Assembly: GCF_024704835.1 (NCBI RefSeq)
Contig: NZ_JAMXBE010000007.1
Location: 1-64,000 of the forward strand
Direction of reading: 5' to 3'
DNA from: Parapedobacter tibetensis
GTDB taxonomy: Bacteria > Bacteroidota > Bacteroidia > Sphingobacteriales > Sphingobacteriaceae
Length of the DNA stretch: 64,000 bases
Shown here: in pieces, positions 17,252-26,294 of the stretch
How the letters are laid out: each line of letters begins with the position of its first letter
How positions within the stretch are numbered: the stretch's first letter is position 1
The notes under the pieces: model-generated
Databases searched by the model: none
What the model saw: only the letters and a program-made list of their open reading frames with translations
What the model was told of the DNA's origin: nothing
Made by a program: the position numbers and the translations under genes

Positions 17252-18388
17252 TCAAAGCTTGGTCGGGTCGACCACGATATACTTGATGGATCTCCTGTTA
17301 TACGTATACGTTATATGCACTAATCCGTCGGTTGACTGAATAACAGCTGGATAAGCGTAACCATCTTCTATGGGTTCATTTTCCAAGGTCATCACTGGTT
17401 TCCAGTTAATCCCATCAGTGGATAAGGCAAGATTTAATATGTTTCTGCCCTTTGGTTCCTCTCCTTCTTTCGTGCTATGATTATAAACCAGCAATTGGCG
17501 ACCATCCTTTAACGTTACGGCATCGGTACCTGAATTGGGATTGGGCAACGCTAAGGCAGACATTTTACTCCAGGACCTGCCTTGGTCTTCAGACCAGCTT
17601 TGGGATAATACATTTTGCCTCGTACGGCAAATGACCTGCATCCGGCCGTCAGCATAGGTTAAAATACTTGGCTGTATGGCATCAAACTCCACGCCGTCAT
17701 TAATTGGTGAAACGACCTCCCAGGTTTGGCCCTTATCTTTACTAATCTCAAAATAAACCCGCCAATCCTGCTCTTTACCTTCCCTTGGATACTCAATACT
17801 GGTTGGATTGATGATTGTGCCATCGGTTAACTGTATGGGTTTATTTTTTATTGGGCCAAGTAAATGACCTATTTTGGAGTCCTCCCCTAATTTCCTGGGG
17901 GCGGACCAGGTTACTCCATTATCATCAGAAGTTACGACCATTCCCCACCATGTTTGCGGACTGGGGCCGACCTTATAAAACAACATCAGTGGCCCGTCTT
18001 TCGGGAGAAAGAGTACGGGATTCCAACAAGGATAACGTAACGTATCATTTATTTGACCATTAACCGCTTCTTCCGGCTGGGTCCATTTTCCGTCTATAAG
18101 CCTCGCTATCCTGATGCTAACATCCGGATGGCGTTCATGAGTGCCGGCAAAAAATGCGCAGACTATCCCCGTCGGTATCTCTACTAGGGTTGATGCATGG
18201 CATTGGGGCGTTGGTCTATCATCCAACGGGTAGATGAGTTCGCCTTTTAAATAAGCGCCCTCACCGGGATAAGATCGCGTCGGGATTTTATATTTACCGT
18301 TCATTTCTTGTGAGTGGGTATGCTGTATGGTAACCATGATCAATAACGATACAGCAAAGCAGTTAAGTTTTATGGATTGTCTCATCAA
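17252..18388 (-). CDS. Secreted BNR/sialidase-fold beta-propeller protein (copy 1)
   Basis: 378 aa with a signal peptide (QHTHSQ). It has Asp-box blades (TSDDNGVTWSAP, SKDKGQTWEV, SEDQGRSWSK, STDGINWKP) and the family segment CHASTLVEIPTG followed by AFFAGTHERHPDV, placing it with PF13088-type sialidase-like propellers common in PULs. The GGT(H/R)ER-PDV and WNPVLF motifs recur in a paralogue at 48648-49811. No sialic-acid genes are nearby, so action on sialic acid is unlikely. In an RG-II setting a 2-keto-sugar acid (Kdo or Dha) or another capped residue is a plausible but unproven target. It is the last gene of the PUL, 92 bases after the DUF5703 gene. Confidence 0.72.
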   Translation of the reverse strand: MMRQSIKLNCFAVSLLIMVTIQHTHSQEMNGKYKIPTRSYPGEGAYLKGELIYPLDDRPTPQCHASTLVEIPTGIVCAFFAGTHERHPDVSIRIARLIDGKWTQPEEAVNGQINDTLRYPCWNPVLFLPKDGPLMLFYKVGPSPQTWWGMVVTSDDNGVTWSAPRKLGEDSKIGHLLGPIKNKPIQLTDGTIINPTSIEYPREGKEQDWRVYFEISKDKGQTWEVVSPINDGVEFDAIQPSILTYADGRMQVICRTRQNVLSQSWSEDQGRSWSKMSALALPNPNSGTDAVTLKDGRQLLVYNHSTKEGEEPKGRNILNLALSTDGINWKPVMTLENEPIEDGYAYPAVIQSTDGLVHITYTYNRRSIKYIVVDPTKL

Positions 18389-18480
18389 TTAAAATTACGT
18401 TAAATTCTTATAAAGCGTTCACGGTGCAATATATTAATATCTTTCGTTCCATACGAACAATGAATCTCCGTTGCATCAAG

Positions 18481-20826
18481 TTATTTAGCGGCGGTGTCAG
18501 TACCAAAAATATTCCTTTCCCTATCTGCAGGGGTAATGCGTTGTTTCTGAATCTTTCCCTTTCTAAAGGAAATTTCCACAGTTGTATGATGAGGGGCATG
18601 CAGCTTGAAGTCTACATCCCAGTCATCCGGCCAGGCAGGTAAAAGAAACAAGTTGACACCATCCGATTGCAGCAGCATTTCCTGTAGCCCAATCATACCT
18701 GAACCTCCCCAATTATGATCGGGAACCCAATCGAAACCTGGTCCCCAGAACGCGGGGAATCTCCGATCAGAATCCTTTAATTTTAAGGTCGTGTATTCAC
18801 GTGCTTCCTCCGTAAGTCCCAGTCGCGCTGCAAAAATATTGTCTTGCTTCCACCCGATATGGCTCCTGAATTTCAACACATCGGGATCATATTTAAAGGT
18901 GTTAATGGCGGTGTCCAACCCCGGCCTACCCAACCCATATATGCCCCAAGGATAAACTGGATACAATTGAGGGGATTCGGTATTGTTTATCCGCTCCCAT
19001 AGTTTAGCCGGGGACAACATCGTACGTCCATCAATGGTACGGAAGCTCAAAGGCGGTATGCGTTTATACAGCTCTTGGAAATAAGCTCGCTTTTCCGGCT
19101 CCAGCAGCTGATCTGGCAATTCCAACAGGCGCTGTACCACCACACGCAATCCAGCAACTGTAGTACTGGCATTGTAGGCCATTTTATAGGTTTCGGCCGA
19201 TGATCCAGGATAGAACACCAAATGCCCATATTCAGCAAAAACCTTAGCTCCCCGTTGCCTGGCACGGTATTGATAATGTTCATCGAAAAACCGAAGGCAA
19301 CTTTCGATGAATGGGATGTATTCACGAATATCCGCATCCACATAGCTGTGGGTTTCCAGCATCATCATGCAAAATTCCAGTACGGTATCCCATTGGTATT
19401 CCAGCCACGCATTGTATTCTACCCCTTTATCAAAATCAGCAGGTCTTTTCCAACTATATTCAGCTGGATTGGGCAGACCGAAATTCTCCAGTTGCTCGGT
19501 AAAACTTGCGCCTTGATGTCCCCAATAGGTTTCAGTTCGCAACTCGGCATTACGTAATAACCGGGTATAAAAATGGAACTGTGATTTAAGCATATCGAAA
19601 TCACCGCTCCTCAACATCGGCCAATAAACCAACCGTTGGTTTTGTGCTGTATGGGTACCTCCTCCCCAATTCCTAAAATCGGGGGTAAAACGGTAGGAAC
19701 TGTCGATACTTAAAGGGTCATAGGTAAATAATCCGCCATTGAATTTCGTAGGGTACTTGCCATAGGCATTGCATCCCAACATATAGCGGAATAATTGATA
19801 ATTGCGGCCGACCTGAAATCCCAAATCATTATCATCGTTTTTATCCGGGTTGATGATGATGTAACTACGTTGCCAGTAGGCATTCCACCAACGCATCGTT
19901 CGTGCCTTGGCTAGACTTCGCGCTGCGCTTGCTTTAGAAACTGAGGTGAGCAGCGCCTCCTTCCAATCGGCAATATGATCATGTTGACCAACATGCAATC
20001 CGACCTGAAGGTGGTGTTTTCTTGCAGGGGCCACGCTTTCCAGTTTCCAACCTTTAAAATCGGTGTCCATATACCGCCCGTAAACTACCCCGGCAGGCCG
20101 CATATTTTTTCCAACCATTGCACCTCCTGAAGTCAATTTCTGAAGAGGATTATAAAGTTGGTTTTTGACCTGATCGAGCCCCTGTTGCCTTACGGCTACA
20201 TCAAATATGGTGCTATCTGCATTTTCATGGTAAAACAGCACGGAATTATTCTCAAAATTAATCGAGTCCTTAGCGGTACGTATGATTCCCTGTGGGGCCC
20301 ATTTCCATGAATTGGCGTTGTTCTCCCGCTTTTCGGGAAACAAGTCCCGAAATCGCCAACTTTCATAGGTCGCTGTCGCTTTTAACGGCCGGTTAGCTGA
20401 AATATCGATATGGATAGTTGGACTGAACACGTCCACCCATAGGTCTAGGTTAACCTTTACCCCCTGACTTTCCGCTTCAATGTTTACATATCCATCCGCT
20501 AGTTTAAGCTCCTGCTTAAAGTTGCCATTGTCAAATGGATTTGGGAATAATTCAACGCGTACTCTTCCTAATTTCAATAAGGTATTATTCTCATCAAATG
20601 CCCCACTCCTACTCATATAAAATAGCAGTGCCCCATCTTCTACCCATACATTGAGGCCTATATCTCCCCCGCCCAGCGGCATGGATTCCCCTGAATGCTT
20701 GCTTGGCGCATCCCAAACCACATTGTAACGATCAAAAATACCCTCCTGAGAATGTGCGTTCCAGCAAATAGCCATCCAAAAAATGGATAAAAATGCTATT
20801 CTTACTACCTGACCACGGGCAACCAT
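18481..20826 (-). CDS. DUF5703-containing (alpha/alpha)6-type putative glycosidase
   Basis: 781 aa with a signal peptide (CWNAHSQ). The N-terminal domain begins VVWDAPSKHSGESMPLGGGDIG, the mark of DUF5703 and similar in layout to the N-domain of GH95 enzymes. Residues about 300-690 are helical with conserved aromatic motifs (NWGGGTHTAQNQRLVYWPML, FYPGSSAETYKMAYNAS) resembling an (alpha/alpha)6 barrel, then a short C-terminal beta region. It overlaps the GH127 gene upstream by 22 bases, so the two are translationally coupled. In B. thetaiotaomicron RG-II breakdown, L-galactose removal is assigned to a GH95 enzyme, so this related fold is a candidate here. That last point is inference. Confidence 0.65.
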   Translation of the reverse strand: MVARGQVVRIAFLSIFWMAICWNAHSQEGIFDRYNVVWDAPSKHSGESMPLGGGDIGLNVWVEDGALLFYMSRSGAFDENNTLLKLGRVRVELFPNPFDNGNFKQELKLADGYVNIEAESQGVKVNLDLWVDVFSPTIHIDISANRPLKATATYESWRFRDLFPEKRENNANSWKWAPQGIIRTAKDSINFENNSVLFYHENADSTIFDVAVRQQGLDQVKNQLYNPLQKLTSGGAMVGKNMRPAGVVYGRYMDTDFKGWKLESVAPARKHHLQVGLHVGQHDHIADWKEALLTSVSKASAARSLAKARTMRWWNAYWQRSYIIINPDKNDDNDLGFQVGRNYQLFRYMLGCNAYGKYPTKFNGGLFTYDPLSIDSSYRFTPDFRNWGGGTHTAQNQRLVYWPMLRSGDFDMLKSQFHFYTRLLRNAELRTETYWGHQGASFTEQLENFGLPNPAEYSWKRPADFDKGVEYNAWLEYQWDTVLEFCMMMLETHSYVDADIREYIPFIESCLRFFDEHYQYRARQRGAKVFAEYGHLVFYPGSSAETYKMAYNASTTVAGLRVVVQRLLELPDQLLEPEKRAYFQELYKRIPPLSFRTIDGRTMLSPAKLWERINNTESPQLYPVYPWGIYGLGRPGLDTAINTFKYDPDVLKFRSHIGWKQDNIFAARLGLTEEAREYTTLKLKDSDRRFPAFWGPGFDWVPDHNWGGSGMIGLQEMLLQSDGVNLFLLPAWPDDWDVDFKLHAPHHTTVEISFRKGKIQKQRITPADRERNIFGTDTAAK

Positions 20827-22838
20827 ACCGACATGTTTCCGAATTCACGATTGCCCCAAGCATAGTAGGGGATTAACTTCACTGGGATTTGCGATTGTGG
20901 GCCAACGCTTACCGGCCGGTATAAGCCATCCCATTTACCTTTACCAATGGAAACCGCATTTCCCGATAATAGCATAACCGTGGACTCGCCGATTTTTGCC
21001 TTCACGGGTCTAAAGTCTGCTGTAACCGAGATAGCCAAATCAAACAGGTCTATAGCTGCCGGAATGTCTGCTGCCTCCAAGCAATAGACCATTGGGCCAC
21101 GTTTCACGGCGATCTGGTTGCGTGTCTCCTCCACCAATGGATTGGATTCCAATAGCGTTACAGGCATATCTAAAATCAACTCCACACGGTCTCCTGCTTT
21201 CCATAACCTGGAAATCTCCATATAGTTTCCGCCATCTGATTTGATGTCTTGTTTCTCGCCATTCACCAATACCATTGATGAGGCACACCATCCCGGAACC
21301 CTAAGGAAAAACGAAAAGGTTTCCGCCGGGGCTTTTTCTACATGGATATTAACTTTACCATCCCATGGATAATCTGTTGTTTGTGTGATTTTGATTTCGC
21401 CTCCTTGAATTTCCGTGTCAAGTGTATTTCCGCCATATAAATTAAACCAAATCCCGCTATCCGAAAAGCTATATAAATAATTGACCACCTCTGCCACCGT
21501 CCGCACGGTATTCGGAGGGCAACAGTTAGATAATGAAATATAGGGGACTCGTTTCTTCGACCAGCGCTGTTGGAAGGGAAGCCGGTCTGAGTAACTCAAC
21601 GGGTTGGTATATAAAAAGCTTCCCCCATCCAGGCTCACACCAGACAACACACTGTTGTACAACGCTAGTTCCATCACGTCGGCATATTTTGCATCCCCTG
21701 TCAGTAGGAGCATCCTCCAGTTCCATAATACATTGCCGATGTTGGCACACGTTTCGTTATGTGCCGTGAAGTTCGGCAACTGGTAATCCCGGCCGAAAGC
21801 CTGGTGGACTTTTTGTACTGTATCTGGGTTGTAGGATGTACCGTCTGGCGAAACGCCATCGTATAATGACCCGCAGCCGCCCGTTACATACATTTTATGG
21901 GAAATCAAATCATGCCAAATGTGTTCCAAACGGTTCATCAGCGTGGTGTCTCCGGTCTCTGCGAACAAATCAGCCACTCCAGCATATAGGTAAGTGGCAC
22001 GGACAGCATGGCCAACGGCTTTGTTTTGTTGACGAAAGGGAACCCGATCCTGGTTGTCGTCCGTACCATCCTCAATTTCTCCCCTGATATCCACCAGGTG
22101 GGTAGCCAATTCCAAGTAACGGGGATTGTTCGTCGTCCTGTACATTTCTACCACACCCATATAATGTGAGGGACAAATGGCATTTCTTGCCAAAGTGGGT
22201 GATGCTTTTTTATAAAATCCGTACAGGTAATCCGCAGCTTTTTTGGCAATATCCAAAAGATTTGTCTGGCTGGTGACCCGATGATGGATGCAGGCTGCCG
22301 TCATCAGATGGCCAATGTTGTAGGCTTCAAAACTCAAACGGTCTTCAAATGCCACCCCTGCTCCGGTATTGCGTTGGTCAATGGTGGCTTTGGTATAGAT
22401 ATAACCGTCTTCACGTTGGGATTGTGCAATGACGGGAATTACCTCTTCCAACCATCGTTCGAGCTTTTTGTCTTGCGTAATTGCATAAACACCACAAACA
22501 GCTTCCATGGTTTTATAAAAGTCTCCATCATGAAAGGACGGTCCACGATGCACCCCTTCGTATAATCCCGCCGCAATTTCAAAATTGCGGAAAGCATGGC
22601 TGATTTCATGATCGGTGTAAATATTCCACAACGTCGGCACCATGTTATGGGTGCAGATGTCAAACCGCTCTGCCCAAAAGCCTTCGGTCCACTTCACTGC
22701 GCCCATATCCGCAGCATGCAGTTTGGCATAAGGACTCCCGCTGGTGTTGACCAATGCTCTTTGTTGGGCAAAGAGCAGATGAGACGCAATAATCAGATAA
22801 ACCACCAATGCTATACGCTTAACATATCTTTCCATCAT
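20805..22838 (-). CDS. GH127 family glycosidase (DUF1680)
   Basis: 677 aa with a signal peptide (HLLFAQ). It is a full DUF1680 barrel: GLYEGVHRGPSFHDGDFYKTMEA, a GGCGSLYDG segment, TAHNETCANIGN (catalytic Glu and a zinc Cys, about 361-363) and SNCCPPNTVRT (Cys pair about 438). These match the Glu/Cys-Zn site known in GH127 beta-L-arabinofuranosidases. A C-terminal beta-sandwich follows. In RG-II breakdown a GH127 enzyme removes aceric acid; other members act on beta-L-arabinofuranose. It shares 4 bases with the GH106 gene before it and 22 with the DUF5703 gene after it. The family is certain; the exact substrate is not. Confidence 0.92.
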   Translation of the reverse strand: MMERYVKRIALVVYLIIASHLLFAQQRALVNTSGSPYAKLHAADMGAVKWTEGFWAERFDICTHNMVPTLWNIYTDHEISHAFRNFEIAAGLYEGVHRGPSFHDGDFYKTMEAVCGVYAITQDKKLERWLEEVIPVIAQSQREDGYIYTKATIDQRNTGAGVAFEDRLSFEAYNIGHLMTAACIHHRVTSQTNLLDIAKKAADYLYGFYKKASPTLARNAICPSHYMGVVEMYRTTNNPRYLELATHLVDIRGEIEDGTDDNQDRVPFRQQNKAVGHAVRATYLYAGVADLFAETGDTTLMNRLEHIWHDLISHKMYVTGGCGSLYDGVSPDGTSYNPDTVQKVHQAFGRDYQLPNFTAHNETCANIGNVLWNWRMLLLTGDAKYADVMELALYNSVLSGVSLDGGSFLYTNPLSYSDRLPFQQRWSKKRVPYISLSNCCPPNTVRTVAEVVNYLYSFSDSGIWFNLYGGNTLDTEIQGGEIKITQTTDYPWDGKVNIHVEKAPAETFSFFLRVPGWCASSMVLVNGEKQDIKSDGGNYMEISRLWKAGDRVELILDMPVTLLESNPLVEETRNQIAVKRGPMVYCLEAADIPAAIDLFDLAISVTADFRPVKAKIGESTVMLLSGNAVSIGKGKWDGLYRPVSVGPQSQIPVKLIPYYAWGNREFGNMSVWLPVVR

Positions 22839-25800
22839 CGTTTATTTTTAGTGGTGTCCATGAATTGTTGTTCGGTGACTATTTCTACCGGTCCAAATAA
22901 TCCAGCTTTATGAAGCTGCCCAGACAATCGATAAGGGGCCGTGGTCTCCGTGATGCGCTTATCCGCAGGGAGTTTTTGATCCCCAATCAGCCTGTTTGCC
23001 CATGTGTTGGTCACCCTTATTTCAATGCTGTTTTTGCCAGATTTCCATGCTTGGGTAATATCAACACGGTTAGGTGCTGTCCAAACAACCCCACAATTGA
23101 CGCCATTTACCATCACTTCTGCTACGTTTGCCACTTCCCCTAATGATAGGTAGACCCGTTCATTTTTCCTTGCTTTTTTACCCTTAATCGCTGCCTGATA
23201 ACATGCTGTTCCAGCGTAATAGGTTATCCTTTCGTCATCATGCGTGCTCCAATCTTGCAAGGTTTCGAAAATCACGGGTTGTGCAGGCCCTCCATACTGT
23301 TCACTAAACAATACCTTCCATGGGGTAAGGATTTCCTTTGTTTCTACCACCCTGCTTTGGGGCAATGAAATTTCCTGCGTAGTGAAGATGACAAAAAGTG
23401 ATTGTGACTCGTGCATCATGCAGTCAAATGACGTTCGGCTTTCTTCGTTCTCCCATCTTACGGGCATCCATGTTTGTCCTGTAACGGCATCATAGATGAT
23501 TGGCACTTTGTCTTTCACCCGAAATGAAAAATGCAATTCCCTTTTTTGGTCTTGTTGATTCGAAATGAAATAGATTTCCTCATCATGATCTATGCGATGG
23601 TTCCAAGCCATATCTTTGGCATATGATCCGCCCTCGGAAACGATAAAATCTCGCTCCAGTCCAATTACATCGAATGTCGACGCTTCATAGGGCCCTTTGA
23701 TTACCTTTCCTTTACCGATTTCCCTCACCCATACTTCCTTCCCGTCCTGAACTTCTTTTGTAAAGTTCCCTTCAAACAATGTGTTGGCCACCTCGCGTAC
23801 CACGGCATCATGCTGTGCGTTATTGGCCAGTCCGGGAACCTTTTCCGGACGCTCCCCTAATACCACGACCGCTCCCTCTTTGATGAGTTGCAATAGTTTA
23901 GTGGCCGTCTCTGCAGTCATCAATTCCGGATGTGGCTGCATCTGGTGTTTACGGGGTAGCACCAATACGGAATATGCCACTCCTCCGGGCAGTACAATCT
24001 TACCTTGCTCCACGCGCGCGCCATTGATCAAGGCGTCTGGATTTACCGAGTCATAAGCATATCCATTCAATGGGTTTATCCACTGTTCGGCTTGAGCCAT
24101 GTTTGCACCCGTAGTTACCCCTGCTATTTTCTGTATAGAATTCCCCTCATTTTTCAGTCGCTGCACCTCCTTTTCCACCCTTTCCGCTCCAAATATTCCC
24201 GGGAGGGTACTGACCAATCTATCGGGTAATACCGCTCTCCGTGGATATTCCTCTCCGATGAATACCGCAATATCCCGAACAGGCTTACCCTTCTGCAATA
24301 AGGTGTGACACCTTTTTGCATAATCTACCCAACTCTTACCCGGTTTCCACCATGTTTGATCGCGCTGGAAATACAATCCCACGCCATCCAACGTCATCCC
24401 AGGTTTCCGGTCCATCCATGGATTGTGCGTATACACGTGGTATACCAAATTGTTGATACCTAACGCATAGTTCCTATCTTGCAAGGTTTTAATATTTCCG
24501 GGGTGTTCATCCCACTCCATCCGGATTTGTGTAAATGCTTCCGCCTGCACCACGGGTTTCCCATAGATATGTGCGCTGGAAATCGCATCCAAGATGTCGT
24601 TTGGTTTGTCGTGCGAGGGACTTCTCAACCAAAATTCCCCCATAGGCACGTCAACTTCCCTAAAATGGATGAGCCCATCGGCGGTCATTACGGGGGCGGT
24701 GGCTTCCGATGTAAAAATGACACTATTGGCATGAGCAAGTTCAGCTAAAACCGTAAAGAAATTATCAGCGATCAATTCGGATATGGTTTGCCTGACATCA
24801 TAAAGGAAACTTTCAGCAACATCCGCACGTTCAACAGGCACACCTGCCATGGCTGGTAGGTATGGCAGGGGATCGTATCCCCTACGCTTGATAAATTCCG
24901 ACCGGAAAACAGGCGACCAATTCTGGCTTCCGCATTCCCATGAATCCACGTGGAAAACGGAAAGCACGTTAGTTGCCAACTCCAGGCCAGCCACTTCCTT
25001 GGCTTTCATGAACCAGCTGTTGAACTGCAATTTCACCGCCTCAGGATTGAATTTATCACATTCCAATCCCTTTCCAGCTCCCGCGGTTTCATTTTTGTGA
25101 CCGGTGGAAGTATGTCCCATACGGATAATCGCCCAATTTCCCGCGGGGACATTCCAATCCAGGGATCCATCGGCATTCAACCTATCGGTAATGTCGATGA
25201 TGCTTTCCAACGGAATTCCAGCTGTGGCTGGTATTTGTGCTTCTGTAGTTCTCGGCCCCACCCGCCATACCATACCCGATTTACCTTCAAACTGGTGGAG
25301 TTTAGGTGTCTCGAACAACGTGATCCCAGTCAATTTCAAGCTCGGTTTCCATTTGGCCGCATCTAAGTCTTCACTGCCGGGCTCCGTGCCTTCGGGATCA
25401 TATACAAACCGAAAATACCTTGCCGTGACTGGCAAGATGGTATGTGTTACCCCCGCATCCCAATCCAACCATCCTGATCGAGGTGGTGTAAGCCGACCTA
25501 TCCGTTCATAATGGATACCATCGTCACTCGTTTCGACTATCAAACGATTGGCTTGGGTATTCGAACTATTCACCTCAATTTTTATACGATTACACGCAAA
25601 GGGCTTATCAAACCGGTATTGTATCCATAGCGGGTCATTGCTACCAAAGGTTTTGGTATTGTTGGGTTCCACCAAATACTGCACATCCTTGCCGGTACTT
25701 GAAGAAACCTGAACAGGGGTATTGAGCGTGCTTTTTGCATAATTGTCGCCTACGGGATAGGCATACACCCGAATATCCTGATAAAAACCTTCATGAGCTT

Positions 25801-26281
25801 CGGGCCTCCGGAGCACCATGTTTTTATGTAACCCTCCCATAACCAGGGTATCCGTCCAAACTACCTTTTGCATGGAAAGTTCTGGTGTGATCCATGGGCC
25901 GCCGGCCGTCGCGAAACCATCATTGGGCAACAAGGCTATTTTAATGCCCAATCGCTCTGCTTCCTCAAAGGTATACTGCATCAATTGCCACCACTCGGGT
26001 GTTAGCGTTTCAATCACGGGCTCAAACAACGGTGGATCTGTTTTTCCTTTGATTGGTGCCAGGTATGCTCCTGCAATTCCGACTTCTTTCATAGCCTCCA
26101 AGTCGGCCGTGATGCCGGCCTTCGAAAAGCTTGCATGCATCAAATACCAAAACACCCAAGGCGAAGCTGAAGTCGGAATATGCTGGTCATCGGGCACAAT
26201 ATGCCCCGGCAATGTTGCATATTGCGCAAGCATTGATGAAGGAATGAAACAAAAAAGGCAAAGCAACAGTTTAAAATTCAT
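22835..26281 (-). CDS. GH106 alpha-L-rhamnosidase
   Basis: 1148 aa, a normal length for GH106. Signal peptide MNFKLLLCLFCFIPSSMLAQ. Family marks include WYLMHASFSKAGITADLEAM, GIKIALLPNDGFATAGGPW and FHVDSWECGSQNWSP (about 445-460), with FIKRRGYDPLPYLP after it. A mid-region galactose-binding-like insert (TSDDGIHYERIGRL) and a C-terminal jelly roll (EVMVNGVNCGVVWTAP) complete it. GH106 enzymes remove alpha-L-rhamnose, and RG-II loci in Bacteroides carry two of them. It lies in a tightly packed run GH78-GH106-GH127-DUF5703. The periplasm or cell surface is the expected site. Confidence 0.92.
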   Translation of the reverse strand: MNFKLLLCLFCFIPSSMLAQYATLPGHIVPDDQHIPTSASPWVFWYLMHASFSKAGITADLEAMKEVGIAGAYLAPIKGKTDPPLFEPVIETLTPEWWQLMQYTFEEAERLGIKIALLPNDGFATAGGPWITPELSMQKVVWTDTLVMGGLHKNMVLRRPEAHEGFYQDIRVYAYPVGDNYAKSTLNTPVQVSSSTGKDVQYLVEPNNTKTFGSNDPLWIQYRFDKPFACNRIKIEVNSSNTQANRLIVETSDDGIHYERIGRLTPPRSGWLDWDAGVTHTILPVTARYFRFVYDPEGTEPGSEDLDAAKWKPSLKLTGITLFETPKLHQFEGKSGMVWRVGPRTTEAQIPATAGIPLESIIDITDRLNADGSLDWNVPAGNWAIIRMGHTSTGHKNETAGAGKGLECDKFNPEAVKLQFNSWFMKAKEVAGLELATNVLSVFHVDSWECGSQNWSPVFRSEFIKRRGYDPLPYLPAMAGVPVERADVAESFLYDVRQTISELIADNFFTVLAELAHANSVIFTSEATAPVMTADGLIHFREVDVPMGEFWLRSPSHDKPNDILDAISSAHIYGKPVVQAEAFTQIRMEWDEHPGNIKTLQDRNYALGINNLVYHVYTHNPWMDRKPGMTLDGVGLYFQRDQTWWKPGKSWVDYAKRCHTLLQKGKPVRDIAVFIGEEYPRRAVLPDRLVSTLPGIFGAERVEKEVQRLKNEGNSIQKIAGVTTGANMAQAEQWINPLNGYAYDSVNPDALINGARVEQGKIVLPGGVAYSVLVLPRKHQMQPHPELMTAETATKLLQLIKEGAVVVLGERPEKVPGLANNAQHDAVVREVANTLFEGNFTKEVQDGKEVWVREIGKGKVIKGPYEASTFDVIGLERDFIVSEGGSYAKDMAWNHRIDHDEEIYFISNQQDQKRELHFSFRVKDKVPIIYDAVTGQTWMPVRWENEESRTSFDCMMHESQSLFVIFTTQEISLPQSRVVETKEILTPWKVLFSEQYGGPAQPVIFETLQDWSTHDDERITYYAGTACYQAAIKGKKARKNERVYLSLGEVANVAEVMVNGVNCGVVWTAPNRVDITQAWKSGKNSIEIRVTNTWANRLIGDQKLPADKRITETTAPYRLSGQLHKAGLFGPVEIVTEQQFMDTTKNKR

Positions 26282-26294
26282 ACCTTGTTATAAC

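Noticed and set aside
17252-18388. Classical GH33 sialidase acting on sialic acid
   Set aside because: There is no Nan catabolic gene in the locus, and the surrounding enzymes point to pectin.
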